Assembly (NCBI RefSeq): GCF_030012985.1
Contig: NZ_CP120233.1
Coordinates: 3,323,501 to 3,387,500 of the forward strand
Length of the DNA stretch: 64,000 nucleotides
Reading direction: 5' to 3'
Origin: Microbulbifer sp. VAAF005
GTDB lineage: Bacteria; Pseudomonadota; Gammaproteobacteria; Pseudomonadales; Cellvibrionaceae
Shown piece by piece: positions 15,689 to 25,014 of the stretch. Each line of letters opens with the position of its first letter. Within the stretch, counting starts at the first letter, position 1. Position numbers and translations under genes: made by a program. The notes under the pieces were generated by a model that saw nothing but the letters and a program-made list of their open reading frames with translations, did no database searches and was not told the origin of the DNA.

Positions 15689-17431
15689 TCAACTGGCAAG
15701 TGCCACAGTGGTTTTACGTTGGTTTCGGTTTAGGGGTTCATTGCTAAGGGCGTGCATAATTGCCCAGGCCACGTCCGCGTGTCCGGTAGTACTGGTGCGG
15801 TTTGCGGCATAGGTGATTTGGTCGTTGCCGGTAGTGACCTGGTGAATCTGCAAAAACGCTTGGGGTATGTCGGTGTGTTCCGCGTCCCATTCGACGCGAC
15901 GGGACTCAATAACGTCTTGCGCTTTGAGCACCAGGTTTGTTTTTGTATTGATGCCGTAAGTAATTGGCGTTACCCGTGGGAAGAAGTCTTTGACCATCTC
16001 ATAAACCCCATTGCCCGGCCCGGTACAATCAATGCCGATAAACTGGGTATTATATTTTTCTGTCAGTTCTTTAATTCGGTTTGCTTGCCACTGCCAGGCG
16101 CGGTTGCGCATAACAATTTTTTCTAAAACCCGGAATTTACCACCAGGTTTAAGCGGCGGAGCAATAACAACGACTGCGGCACCGTCGCCACTACGGGAGG
16201 GGTCATAACCAATCCATACCGGAAGATTGCCATAAGGCCGAACTTCGCGCTTTTTAAAATCGACCCAGGTGACATTGGTATCAATCGAGCAACTAAGCAG
16301 ATCATCTAATTTAAATACTGATAAGCCCGCCTCCATAAAGGCGCACATAAATAAGTTATTAAATTCAGAATCGCTGTATTCGTCCTTAAGTTCTTCGATA
16401 TTGAAAAGGTCACAGCCTTGTTCCTCGGCATCCTTGACGGTGACGATGTTTCGCCAGATGCGATCCTTTCCTTTTTGCCCAGTCTTCAGGGTTTCCCGTG
16501 TAAGATCGAATTCAACTTTATTTACTCTTTTTTCGTTGTACTTCTCACCACTCCATAGCGGGTAGGCGCCGTGACTTTTTACTGACGGCGTAGAGAAATA
16601 GGTTTTACGCCATTTCTTTTGAGAAGCCATCGCACTAGCCAGCTTGTTCAGGTTCTCAAAATCGGGTATCCAAAAGACTTCATCAATATAGAGATGACCG
16701 TGATAGCTCTGGGCGGTGCGCCCGTTGGTCGATACAAAGCGCAATTCAGCTCCATTCGAAAGCTGAATAAAGTCAGCGCCTTTAAGCTCAATATCAAAAT
16801 ACTTGCTGGCGAATAAAAGAATGTAAGCCTTAAATACTTCTGCTTGACTGCGGCTGGCGGAAAGGAATATCTGATTGTCACCTGTGATTATGGCGTCTTC
16901 TAACGCTTCCCAGGCAAAGTAATATGTGGCGCCTATCTGACGTGATTTGAGTATAAAGCGAGTGCGCTCGCCCTTATGGTCGTGCCAGCGGTGCTGGTAG
17001 CCGTAGAATAATTCTTTGCGAATTTCTTCCAGCTGTTCCGCTGTGACTTCACTAATATCATTTTTAGGCTTTTTCTTTTTGCCTTTACTTTCCCCGCGTT
17101 CTCCACGGGAAGCCGCCGCCTTCTCTTTAGCTGCCCTCGCCTTTTTCAATTCAATCCCGGCCAGCTTATCCAGCAGATTTGCAAGGCGGTCTATTTCTGT
17201 GAAGTCCTCCTTTGTTTTGTTGGGCTTCTCCACTAAAGCAATAAGCTGGCGTGAGGTGGCTTGCTCAACAGTTTCATGTTGAAGCATGTCTTCCCAGTGG
17301 CCTTTCTCCGCCCACTGGTAAACCACTCGAACGCTGTTCAAGTTTAATTGGTCCGCTATCTCTCGCGCGCTCACTCTGCGCAACCACATCAATTTAGCGG
17401 CGGTTTTGATTTCGTCTGAATATGTAGCCAT
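15689..17431 (-). CDS. P: Terminase large subunit (P2 gpP family)
   Basis: This 580-aa packaging motor cuts and pumps DNA through the portal. An N-terminal HTH (VSAREIADQLNLNSVRVVYQ) binds DNA, followed by a Lys/Glu-rich linker. The ATPase domain has Walker A SRQIGATYYFAW near residue 160 and Walker B LYIDEVFW. The C-terminal RNase H-like nuclease has GYDPSRSGDG near 395, GIDCTGPGNG near 452 and GHADVAWAI near 560, supplying the acidic metal ligands. ATG 17431 (MATYSDEI) is chosen; the open frame starts six codons earlier. The gene diverges from the scaffold gene, as in P2. Confidence 0.94.
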   Translation of the reverse strand: MATYSDEIKTAAKLMWLRRVSAREIADQLNLNSVRVVYQWAEKGHWEDMLQHETVEQATSRQLIALVEKPNKTKEDFTEIDRLANLLDKLAGIELKKARAAKEKAAASRGERGESKGKKKKPKNDISEVTAEQLEEIRKELFYGYQHRWHDHKGERTRFILKSRQIGATYYFAWEALEDAIITGDNQIFLSASRSQAEVFKAYILLFASKYFDIELKGADFIQLSNGAELRFVSTNGRTAQSYHGHLYIDEVFWIPDFENLNKLASAMASQKKWRKTYFSTPSVKSHGAYPLWSGEKYNEKRVNKVEFDLTRETLKTGQKGKDRIWRNIVTVKDAEEQGCDLFNIEELKDEYSDSEFNNLFMCAFMEAGLSVFKLDDLLSCSIDTNVTWVDFKKREVRPYGNLPVWIGYDPSRSGDGAAVVVIAPPLKPGGKFRVLEKIVMRNRAWQWQANRIKELTEKYNTQFIGIDCTGPGNGVYEMVKDFFPRVTPITYGINTKTNLVLKAQDVIESRRVEWDAEHTDIPQAFLQIHQVTTGNDQITYAANRTSTTGHADVAWAIMHALSNEPLNRNQRKTTVALAS

Positions 17432-17622
17432 GCCGCGGAGTGTACGCAACGAAATTAATATTTTTGCCCGGTTTAATTCCTAAGAATTCCGATTTTCCAA
17501 AAATAGGAATTTTTAGGAATTTATTGAATTGTGAGGTGTGCCGACTACCTATAAATTTCAAATTCTCGGCGCGGCACAGACCGCAAAGTGAAATCAATCT
17601 TTCAATAGTGTGTAGGCGAACA
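17432..17622. promoter_or_regulatory. Divergent late-promoter region
   Basis: About 190 noncoding bases separate terminase (minus) from scaffold (plus). They contain an AT-rich pair of TAGGAATTT-type repeats near 17500-17520 and an inverted pair TGTGCCG (17537-17543) / CGGCACA (17572-17578). In P2 this gap holds back-to-back late promoters activated by Ogr. Assigning the inverted pair as the activator site is inference. Confidence 0.5.
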
Positions 17623-18498
17623 ATGGCAAGAAATCTGAAAACCGGCTGGGTGGTATTGGCTACTAGTGGATCAGTTGTGCATGGTCTTGATGATGGTCGA
17701 ACCATAGAAAAGCAGTGGTTGTTAGATATGGCGGAAACCTACAACACAAAAATACACACCGCCAGAATCTGGCCAGACCATCAGCGCTACTGGAACGGCG
17801 GCAAAGTATTAGCTTTAAAAACAGAGGAAGCCAAAGAACCAGAACTAAAAGGGGAAATCCAGCTTTACGGGATCATGGCGCCTAATGATTCTTTGATAAG
17901 CGCAAACCGTCGCGGCGACTATACACACCCATCTATTGAAGTTGGCGAGGACTACCGAGGTACAGGCAAGTTCTTTTTAAGAGGTCTGGGCGTAACCGAT
18001 GATCCAGCTAGTGCAGGAGTTTCAGAACTTCACTTTTCGGCCAAGTCTGGTGAGCAGAAAACAGCACTGATATTTCCCGGCCATCAAATCAATGTGGCTG
18101 AATCTCTCCAGGAAGAAAAGGGCCTTTTCTCAAAAATCTTCAATAAAGAGATACAGCAGGAAAAATACGAAACTCAGCAACAGGAAAATAACAGCATGGC
18201 TTTTGATGACGCTCAGAAAAGTGAACTTAGAGAAATCATCTCAACTGAAATAAAAAATGCTTTTTCAACCCAATCGGCAGGTAGTCAGGGCGACGCTAAA
18301 CCAAAAGGCGGTGAGGGTGATGAAGGGGGAGCCCCTGAAAGTGATAGCGAAGAAACCGTGCCAATGAAGAAGTTCAAGAAACTGGAAGGTGAGCTTGAAG
18401 ACCTGAAAACACAATTTGCGGCAGCGCTCAATCAAGAGAAGCCGGGCACGCAGGCCCCTGAAGGTACAGGCGGCGCAGAATCTAAGCGTGTTCTGTAG
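17623..18498 (+). CDS. O: Capsid scaffolding protease (P2 gpO family)
   Basis: This 291-aa scaffold guides procapsid assembly and matures head proteins. The N-terminal serine protease domain contains His in WPDHQRYW (about residue 53) and Ser in THPSIEVG (about 108). The C-terminal half is a long charged helical scaffold (EKYETQQQENN, KSELREIISTEIKN, VPMKKFKKLEGELEDLK). ATG 17623 is used because earlier codons of the open frame lie in the promoter region. The major capsid gene follows 54 bases later. Confidence 0.9.
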   Translation: MARNLKTGWVVLATSGSVVHGLDDGRTIEKQWLLDMAETYNTKIHTARIWPDHQRYWNGGKVLALKTEEAKEPELKGEIQLYGIMAPNDSLISANRRGDYTHPSIEVGEDYRGTGKFFLRGLGVTDDPASAGVSELHFSAKSGEQKTALIFPGHQINVAESLQEEKGLFSKIFNKEIQQEKYETQQQENNSMAFDDAQKSELREIISTEIKNAFSTQSAGSQGDAKPKGGEGDEGGAPESDSEETVPMKKFKKLEGELEDLKTQFAAALNQEKPGTQAPEGTGGAESKRVL

Positions 18499-18552
18499 GT
18501 TGTTTTATTTGAGTATTTCGAATTAGTTAAATTTTTTTAAAACGGTAAATCC

Positions 18553-19599
18553 ATGAACTTTGAAACCAAAAAACTCTTTTCAGCAATGCTGCTGGCTATG
18601 GCAACTACTTATAGTGTGCCAAGTGTTTCTGAAAAATTTAGCGTTACCCCATCGGTCGCCCAGGAACTGCAAGACGCAATCACCGAAAGTGATGAATTCC
18701 TAAAGCGTATCAACGTTATCCCTGTCGATGAGGTGAAGGGGGAAAAAGTATTAGGTTCTGTTACCGGATTGCTACCAAAGCGCACGGATACCGACAATGA
18801 AGACCGACAAACAAGTGAAGTTTGGTCTCTCGGTAGTAAAAACTATGAATTATTTAAAACAGAATATGACACCCATATTCGCTATATCACTATGGATTCC
18901 TGGGCTAAATTCCCTGATTTCCAACAAAGATATGGAAACTGGGTGCGCAGAGCAATCGGCCTAGCCCGTATCCGTGTTGGTTGGATGGGTACCCAAGCAG
19001 CAACAAAAACCGATAGTGCAAGCAACCCGAACGGTGAAGATGTTAATAAAGGTTGGCTGCAACATCTGAGGGAATATGATAGCGGTAGTCACTGGTTTGA
19101 TGGCTCCAGCGGCACCCAGGTAGCCAATAAAATCCGTATTGGCGCGGGCGGCGATTTTGAAAACCTGGATTCCGCCATTCTTGCCCTAAAGCAAATGATC
19201 CACCAGATACATCGTGGCTCCAAGGATTTGGTAGCGATTGTTGGTGATGACCTTATCGCAGAAGAAAAGGCCGCACTCTATAAAGCGATGGGGCAAAAAC
19301 CCTCAGAGAAAGAGCGCGTAGAAAAAGAGGTTGTCACCAAAATCTATGCGGGCCTACCCATCGTTAACGATGTTCCTAATTTTCCGGCACGGGGTATTTT
19401 GATTACCAGCCTGGATAATCTCTCTATTTACTATCAAACCGATAGCTGGCGCCGCCAAGTTACAGATAACCCTAAGCGGGACCGCATTGAGGACTACAAC
19501 TCAGTCAATGAAGGATATGTGATTGAAGATGAGGAAAAGGCGGCAGGTATCGAGTTCGCGAATGTGCAGTTACCAGACGGCAGTGGTGGTTGGGCTTAG
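18553..19599 (+). CDS. N: Major capsid protein (P2 gpN family)
   Basis: This 348-aa HK97-fold capsid protein has the gpN N-terminus (ATTYSVPSVSEKFSVTPSVA), which carries the maturation cleavage region in P2, followed by FLKRINVIPVDEVKGEK. The DSWAKFPDFQQRYGNWV block and the NDVPNFPARGILIT to LSIYYQTDSWRRQ block are typical. It is preceded by the scaffold gene and followed by a strong hairpin that may lower expression of distal head genes. Confidence 0.94.
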   Translation: MNFETKKLFSAMLLAMATTYSVPSVSEKFSVTPSVAQELQDAITESDEFLKRINVIPVDEVKGEKVLGSVTGLLPKRTDTDNEDRQTSEVWSLGSKNYELFKTEYDTHIRYITMDSWAKFPDFQQRYGNWVRRAIGLARIRVGWMGTQAATKTDSASNPNGEDVNKGWLQHLREYDSGSHWFDGSSGTQVANKIRIGAGGDFENLDSAILALKQMIHQIHRGSKDLVAIVGDDLIAEEKAALYKAMGQKPSEKERVEKEVVTKIYAGLPIVNDVPNFPARGILITSLDNLSIYYQTDSWRRQVTDNPKRDRIEDYNSVNEGYVIEDEEKAAGIEFANVQLPDGSGGWA

Positions 19600-19612
19600 G
19601 TAGACGGTGCTT

Positions 19613-19640
19613 CCCCCGGCACTGCGCCGGGGGCTTTTTT
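19613..19640 (+). terminator. Terminator after the capsid gene
   Basis: CCCCCGGC-ACT-GCGCCGGGGG followed by six T forms a strong intrinsic terminator in the head operon. It probably attenuates rather than fully stops transcription, since the next head genes continue on the same strand. Confidence 0.85.
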
Positions 19641-19667
19641 AAATCCATTATAACTAGGTCAATAAAA

Positions 19668-20399
19668 ATGCCGTTTATCACTGTTGCGCATCAAAACAAA
19701 TGCAAAGCAAAAGCTGCAAAAGAAAAAGCCGAACAGCAAGCATTAGAAAATCACGCGGTTTTATTTGCTGACAACATAGCGCCGCAGAGTGCACCTACCA
19801 ATGTCGAGGATAGTGCCGCATCTCACGAAGTTATAGAGGTCTCTTTAGATCGTGATCTTGAATTACTCAAAGAGCGCACGAACATTGCCGATAAAGTGGA
19901 CCTCAAGCGCCAGCTGTTGCCGAAGTACCTACCGTTTGTGAAAAAATACCGCGAAAGCGGAGAGCACTATAAAAACTTGGTTTTGGTGTACTGCACACTG
20001 TGGGCAATGGATGTTGAAGATATTGAGCTTGCGCTTGATCTTGCAAAGTTCGCCGTCGAACAACAGCAAAAGCTACCGCACTATTTCAAGTCTGATGACC
20101 TGCAAACCTTTGTTGCGGAAAGCCTGCACGATTGGGCATTGAAGCAATACAAAAACAACACGACCGCCAGCCCTTATTTTGATGAAGTGTTAGAGCTGGT
20201 GACTAATAACAGCTGGCCAATTATCAACACAATTGTTCTTGGCAAGCTGTACAAGATGGCCGGGCTATTTGCCGAGAAAGCCGGCGACCAGGAATCCGCT
20301 TTTAAATGGTATCACTCCGCCGAGGAAGCCAACCCCAGAAAAGCTGGGGTTAAAACCCGCTTAGAAGCGCTGGCAAAAAAATTGAATAAACCATTGTAA
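19668..20399 (+). CDS. M: Terminase small subunit (P2 gpM family)
   Basis: This 243-aa protein is the P2-type partner of the large terminase that recognises cos or pac DNA. The family segment LLPKYLPFVKKYRESGEHYKN near residue 85 is followed by VYCTLWAMDVEDIELALDLA and a TPR-like C-terminal part (AGLFAEKAGDQESAFKWYHS). ATG 19668 follows the capsid terminator; the open frame upstream is not used. It sits in P2 order between N and L. Confidence 0.9.
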   Translation: MPFITVAHQNKCKAKAAKEKAEQQALENHAVLFADNIAPQSAPTNVEDSAASHEVIEVSLDRDLELLKERTNIADKVDLKRQLLPKYLPFVKKYRESGEHYKNLVLVYCTLWAMDVEDIELALDLAKFAVEQQQKLPHYFKSDDLQTFVAESLHDWALKQYKNNTTASPYFDEVLELVTNNSWPIINTIVLGKLYKMAGLFAEKAGDQESAFKWYHSAEEANPRKAGVKTRLEALAKKLNKPL

Positions 20400-20494
20400 C
20401 GACTCCCACAGCCACGCGGGCCAGTGGGGCGCTTAACGCCCTGCGCGTTTATGCAAACCACTTGGCGCCGCGTTTTTAAAAAAGAATTTTTGTT

Positions 20495-20959
20495 ATGAGC
20501 TTTACCGGAAGGTCTGCAAGTTATTTAGAGACCGTTTTACAAAACAGCGGTTTCTTCCCTGATATATCCCTAGGGGATTATCAGAAGATGTACAGCGCAC
20601 CGGCAAGCCTGATGCAAGAAAAGGTTGAGCACTTATTGCGCCTGGCAATGATTGAAATCAACGAAGGTTTGGAGGATCAGCAAGCGCTTTGGGAAGAGGA
20701 AGGCTATTCCACGCTTGCAGAAGTACCGGCTAAGTTGGTCGGGGGTAAGAGCCGGTTATTGGTGCATTACCAGCGCGCGGTTTTTTCTTTGGCAACTGCA
20801 ATGGCTTTCCGAGAATTTCCAACGGTTGCACGCCGTGAGGTGGGAGAGCACCAGGCAGCTCAAAGCCTAGATACAGAGCAAATGTACCGGGCTGAATCTG
20901 ATAGAGCTGCGCGCCGCTTGCGCGGTATCTCAACCAATATAACCGCTGAGATTATCTAG
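20495..20959 (+). CDS. L: Head completion/stabilisation protein (P2 gpL family)
   Basis: A 154-aa gpL-type protein that closes the head after packaging and connects it to the tail. Typical pieces are SYLETVLQNSGFFPDISLGD near residue 8, VEHLLRLAMIEINEGL and the C-terminal DRAARRLRGISTNITAEI. It lies 95 bases after M and two bases before the next gene. Confidence 0.88.
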   Translation: MSFTGRSASYLETVLQNSGFFPDISLGDYQKMYSAPASLMQEKVEHLLRLAMIEINEGLEDQQALWEEEGYSTLAEVPAKLVGGKSRLLVHYQRAVFSLATAMAFREFPTVARREVGEHQAAQSLDTEQMYRAESDRAARRLRGISTNITAEII

Positions 20960-20961
20960 TT

Positions 20962-21450
20962 ATGGCTGGGAAAAAGTTACAAGAAATTACCGCGCATTTG
21001 CTAGCCGCTAATTTAGTGCCGCAAGAAAAGTTTGAATCTTGGATGGAAGAAGGGCGCATAGAAACAGCTAGCAAGAATTTAGGGAATGGCATTCGAATTA
21101 GTCGGACAGAGTACGACGCTGTAATCGTACTTGAAGAATATAGCGGTGACGCGGCCCTGGTCCTCGCATTGGTGACAACCTGGTTAATGGAAAATGATTC
21201 CAGCCGCTTTGATGTCGATATGCCAGAGCCGCAAATAGAAGTCACACCGATTGATGACAAGTCGGTAGATGTGGAAATCACAATCCGATTTTTTGAGAAC
21301 GTGGATTTAGTGCCTGACGATAACGGCCCTATTTCGTACCTAGGGCAACGCTATGCAATTGCGACCGTGCCTATTGATGAGCCAAGCCAAGTAGCGGTTG
21401 GCGATAACAAAGAATTACCCACCGACGCCCCATATAGCCGTGCAGATTGA
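20962..21450 (+). CDS. R: Tail completion protein (P2 gpR family)
   Basis: This 162-aa protein is in the P2 gpR position and has gpR-like features: a C-terminal beta-rich region (VDVEITIRFFENVDLVPD) and a helical segment (ALVLALVTTWLMEN). It is thought to finish the tail tip that joins the head. Its 3' end overlaps the next gene by about 50 bases in another frame. Confidence 0.75.
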   Translation: MAGKKLQEITAHLLAANLVPQEKFESWMEEGRIETASKNLGNGIRISRTEYDAVIVLEEYSGDAALVLALVTTWLMENDSSRFDVDMPEPQIEVTPIDDKSVDVEITIRFFENVDLVPDDNGPISYLGQRYAIATVPIDEPSQVAVGDNKELPTDAPYSRAD

Positions 21451-22096
21451 TCTAACAGGACATTTAAAAGCTCGGCAGCAACTAGCGCTGCTAAAGCTAC
21501 CACCAGCGAAACAGCGGCGTATAGGCGGCACGCTGGCCCGTAAAGTTCGCACTTATAGCCGCAAGCGATTGCGCGAACAAAAAGATCTGAATGGTAAAAG
21601 CTGGGAGAAGCGGAAGAAGCGCAGACAGGGCAAAGGAAAAAAGATGCTGCGCGGCATGAGTAAGAGAATGCGAACCAGAAGTACCGGCTTAGGTGGTGAA
21701 GTATTTTTTGCCGATAAAAACACGGCCCAAATTGCTTACCAGCACCAACACGGTATTGCTGAAGAATGGGACGGGCAAAAGGCAGAAAAGGTTTACGGCC
21801 AACCGGACTACAAGGCACCGGCAACGCGACGACAGGCAAGAGCGTTGAAAAAAGAGGGGTACAAAGTGCGGCTTCCTGGAGGCCGCAAGAAAAAGCCAAC
21901 CCTGCGTTGGATCACTGAAAACCTAACCCTTGGGCAAGCGGGATTGATCTTACAGGTATTGCGCGATGAGCCGAAGGAAAACAGCTGGGTTATTGAATTA
22001 CCAGAGCGCAGTTTTTTAGGTACTACAGACCGGGAAGTGAGCGAGCTTGCCGACATGATTTTTAAAGAAACCAGCGGACGTATTAACAGCATTTAG
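21398..22096 (+). CDS. S: Phage virion morphogenesis protein (P2 gpS family)
   Basis: This 232-aa protein has the morphogenesis-family core RIGGTLARKVRTYSRKRLREQ followed by a very basic stretch and LRGMSKRMRTRSTG. The start is a TTG at 21398 inside gpR. A long overlap at this junction is common, but the start is uncertain. It has a tail-completion role by family and position. Confidence 0.8.
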   Translation: MAITKNYPPTPHIAVQIDLTGHLKARQQLALLKLPPAKQRRIGGTLARKVRTYSRKRLREQKDLNGKSWEKRKKRRQGKGKKMLRGMSKRMRTRSTGLGGEVFFADKNTAQIAYQHQHGIAEEWDGQKAEKVYGQPDYKAPATRRQARALKKEGYKVRLPGGRKKKPTLRWITENLTLGQAGLILQVLRDEPKENSWVIELPERSFLGTTDREVSELADMIFKETSGRINSI

Positions 22097-22104
22097 GGGG
22101 CCAC

Positions 22105-23214
22105 ATGGCACAGGGGACAGTAACGGTAAATAACCTGAACTTAGGTCAGGGCGCCTTCGATGAAATCGAACGCAAGGCACTTTTTTTGGGGGTAGGGGAC
22201 ACCAATAAAAATAGTGTTCTTGCATTGAATTCACAGAGTGATCTGGACGAACTACTGGGCGCAAATGATTCACAGCTAAAAACCCAAGTGATGGCCGCAC
22301 AGGCCAATGGTGGGGAAAACTGGAACGCCTGGGCCGTGCCCCTGGATGTGTCCGACGATTGGAAGACCGCGCTGGATACGGCAATGCAGAGTGTCTCCCC
22401 AGAGCTGGTAGCCGTTTGTACCCCGGCATTGGTGGCCAATGACCTAGATGTAGCTTTTGCCAAGGCTGAGAGCATTAGAACCAGCCTGGGGCGCCGTGTA
22501 GGTATTCTGGTTGCTACTCCCTGTATCGATGACACTAGCGAGAGCTGGAGCGATTACCTGGCCGCACAGGCCGCCATTGTGGACCCTGTAAACGCCTATC
22601 GGGTATCAGCGGTTCCCCTGCTGCACGGAAACAACCTGGGCGAATTGGTAGGCCGCCTGTGCAATCGTGCTGCCAGCGTCGCTGATTCCCCTATGCGGGT
22701 GGCCACAGGGCCGCTGTTAGCGCTGGGTTCTGTACCCAACGACAAAGACGGCGTACCGCTAGATAACGCCATGTTGGCGAGTCTGGACGCTCTGAGGCTG
22801 TCAGTACCGCAAACCTATGTTGATTATCCGGGTACCTATTGGGGCGACTGCAACATGTTGGACGCCGAAGGGGGAGACTACCAGGTTATTGAAAACCTCC
22901 GTGTCGTGGATAAAGCAGCCCGCGCTATTCGGGTGTTGGCGATTGCGCGGATAGGCAATCGACAACTGAACAGTACCCCAATCTCTATTGCCTCCAATAA
23001 AACCTACTTTTCCCGCCCACTACGGGAAATGGCCCGCAGTGTGCAATTTGGGGCTGATGTATTCCCCGGCGAGATTAAACAGCCCAAGGACGGCGATATT
23101 GAAATTATTTGGCCGACTCGCGACAAAGTGGAAATTTATTTAAAGGTAACGCCTTACAACGCACCGAAATCTATTACCGCCAATATTGCGTTGGACCTAA
23201 CCAACCTTGGCTGA
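22105..23214 (+). CDS. Contractile tail sheath protein (DUF2586)
   Basis: This 369-aa protein is a DUF2586-type sheath subunit, the form found in HP1/K139-like and related phages instead of P2 gpFI. Near the N-terminus is GTVTVNNLNLGQGAFDEIER. The middle part is Rossmann-like (VGILVATPCID). The C-terminal YWGDCNMLD, RVVDKAARAIRVLAIARIGNR and PYNAPKSITANIALDL match sheath ends. It polymerises around the tube and contracts during infection. Confidence 0.85.
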   Translation: MAQGTVTVNNLNLGQGAFDEIERKALFLGVGDTNKNSVLALNSQSDLDELLGANDSQLKTQVMAAQANGGENWNAWAVPLDVSDDWKTALDTAMQSVSPELVAVCTPALVANDLDVAFAKAESIRTSLGRRVGILVATPCIDDTSESWSDYLAAQAAIVDPVNAYRVSAVPLLHGNNLGELVGRLCNRAASVADSPMRVATGPLLALGSVPNDKDGVPLDNAMLASLDALRLSVPQTYVDYPGTYWGDCNMLDAEGGDYQVIENLRVVDKAARAIRVLAIARIGNRQLNSTPISIASNKTYFSRPLREMARSVQFGADVFPGEIKQPKDGDIEIIWPTRDKVEIYLKVTPYNAPKSITANIALDLTNLG

Positions 23215-23265
23215 GTACGGTTTTTTCAATCTTAATTTTTAGCTTTTAAATACCAGGGGATAGTT

Positions 23266-23712
23266 ATGTCAAAAATTTCCGGACGCGACATTGACACCAC
23301 GATCGGTAGTTACCGCGTCAATATCGAAGAGGCCAGTCTTTCTATCGAAGACGGCACCGGCACCACAAAAACCCGTGGTGTACCCGATGGATTTATTGAG
23401 GGTGATGTTTCGGCCAGTGGAGAGATCAAACTGAATACCGGGCAGTTTCAAATCATTGTTGAAGCGGCCAAAGAGGCGGGCAGCTTTCGGGGGCTGCCAA
23501 CTTTTGATTTGGTGTTTAACGCGGAAACCACTGATGAATCCATCAATGTTGAAGCCTTTGACTGCAAGCTGAGTTTATCGGATGTCCTGAGCGCAAATCA
23601 AAGCAATGAACGGCTAATGCATACCATTAAGTACGAAGTAACAGGCCGTGAATTTGTCAATATCAACGGTGTGCCCTATCTGCGCTCTGAAGAAATAGAG
23701 CGGCTGAATTAA
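23266..23712 (+). CDS. Tail tube protein (DUF2597)
   Basis: This 148-aa DUF2597 protein forms the inner tube through which DNA passes. It starts SKISGRDIDTTIGSYRVNIE, has the GVPDGFIEGDVSASGEIKLN block near residue 40, and a beta-rich remainder. It lies immediately after the sheath gene, the conserved sheath-tube pairing. Confidence 0.88.
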   Translation: MSKISGRDIDTTIGSYRVNIEEASLSIEDGTGTTKTRGVPDGFIEGDVSASGEIKLNTGQFQIIVEAAKEAGSFRGLPTFDLVFNAETTDESINVEAFDCKLSLSDVLSANQSNERLMHTIKYEVTGREFVNINGVPYLRSEEIERLN

Positions 23713-23721
23713 GGGCCTGTT

Positions 23722-23931
23722 ATGCCAGATCTATTTGACCAGGCGTCACAGCTAGAGCAGCGGGAGCGGGACAGCGTATTAGCTGCACAGCGCGACCGAT
23801 CCCGACAAAAGATATCCAGTCGGGAAAGCTGTAAAGAGTGTGACGAGCCTATCCCGTTAGCACGGCGGGCCTTTGGTGGCGTAACCAGGTGTATTGAGTG
23901 TCAGGAATTTTTTGAAAAAACGGGGCGCTAA
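23722..23931 (+). CDS. DksA/TraR C4-type zinc-finger protein
   Basis: A 69-aa phage DksA/TraR homologue. An N-terminal helix (ASQLEQRERDSVLAAQR) is followed by a C4 zinc finger: CKECDEPIP, then 17 residues, then CIECQEFFE. Short TraR-type proteins bind the RNA polymerase secondary channel and can alter host transcription without ppGpp. The position inside the tail-lysis operon is usual for P2-like and HP1-like phages. Confidence 0.88.
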   Translation: MPDLFDQASQLEQRERDSVLAAQRDRSRQKISSRESCKECDEPIPLARRAFGGVTRCIECQEFFEKTGR

Positions 23932-23933
23932 AA

Positions 23934-24518
23934 ATGCGAGTACGGTACGGACAATTACAAACGGCAATGATACGGAAAGGATACCGTTTCTTTGATGAAG
24001 GAGACTTTAATCTTAACTTGATTGGTATTCGTAGTTCCGACCGTGACGCCAATTCTTTTAACGATCGTTTTGCTGTTGCCTGGCGTTTTCAAGGGATGCC
24101 CCATTGCCTTAGCTTTTCCGCGACCACTGATCCCGGCAATTTCTGGCGAGAAAACCCGCTTAATGTAAACGGTACTGCCATTTTAGTCCCTGGACAGTAT
24201 CCGGGGTTATGGCAACTGGGTTTACACCAGGGTAAATACCGCGCATTGGTACAGCGGAAGTCTGCGCGGGTGTATCGAGACAATAACCAGGATTCAATCA
24301 TCAATATTGATTCCCCCATCGACGACGGACTATTCGGGATTAATTGTCACCGAGCAAACGCCACTCAAAAAAGCCGCCGTGTGGATCGTTGGAGCGCGGG
24401 TTGTCAGGTGTTGGCTGATCCTTTTGATTTTGCACTGCTAATTTCGCTATGTGATGTGGCGGCGGAAAAGTGGGGAACCTCATTTACCTATACGTTACTT
24501 GAAGAGAAAGACCTATGA
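23934..24518 (+). CDS. Putative phage endolysin-like protein with SAGCQ motif
   Basis: This 194-aa protein follows the DksA gene by two bases and precedes the holin, the position of a lysis enzyme. Near residue 140 it has GLFGINCHRA and, about 17 residues later, WSAGCQVL. This His...Ser-x-Gly-Cys pattern is reminiscent of L,D-transpeptidase-like or murein peptidase folds. There is no signal peptide, consistent with release through a holin. The exact bond cleaved cannot be inferred. Confidence 0.55.
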   Translation: MRVRYGQLQTAMIRKGYRFFDEGDFNLNLIGIRSSDRDANSFNDRFAVAWRFQGMPHCLSFSATTDPGNFWRENPLNVNGTAILVPGQYPGLWQLGLHQGKYRALVQRKSARVYRDNNQDSIINIDSPIDDGLFGINCHRANATQKSRRVDRWSAGCQVLADPFDFALLISLCDVAAEKWGTSFTYTLLEEKDL

Positions 24519-25014
24519 ACCTTTTAAAAAAATTGTAAGCGCTGCTACGGGTGGTATTGGAAAGTTGGCTTTCGAGGTGGCAGAAAAATATTTTCCGCCG
24601 AACATGAGTGAAGCGGAGCGAGAGAAAGTCCGTATTGATTTCCAAAAGATGGAAGATGCAAGGACTCGTGAAGCTGATAACGCGGCGCTAATGGCTGAGA
24701 AAGCCCACACAGAAAGAGTCAGTATCCTTGAGGGGTCTGCAAGTGATCTCAAATCAATACCAGTACTAGGTTCGCTAATTCTCTTCTTGAGAGGCTGTCA
24801 GCGTCCCGCGTGGGGATTCGTCACTCTCTACTTAGATTGGCTTTGGTTTAGTAGCTGGACTCTTACAGAAAGGCAGGAAACGGCACTAATCGTTATCAAC
24901 TCTTTAGTTTTAGGTTTCCTTTTTGGTGAGCGTGCCGTTCGTAATGTGTCGCCAATGATTGCGGAAGTATTCCGGGCACGTGTTGGCGGGGCGGGTAATG
25001 GAAAACCTATCTGA
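24515..25014 (+). CDS. Holin (three-span, GTA-holin type), frame broken in an A7 run
   Basis: ATG 24515 begins MNLLKK and immediately meets a stop because the run at 24526-24532 has seven A. With one base more, or a -1 slip, it continues IVSAATGGIGKLAFEVAEKY to 25014, giving 166 aa. That product has an amphipathic helix, a Glu/Lys/Arg coiled region, and three hydrophobic segments (VLGSLILFL, WGFVTLYLDWLWFSSW, ALIVINSLVLGFLFG). A TTG at 24499 in the open frame is an alternative start, but the natural-looking ATG overlaps the upstream stop. It would permeabilise the membrane for the endolysin. Confidence 0.65.
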
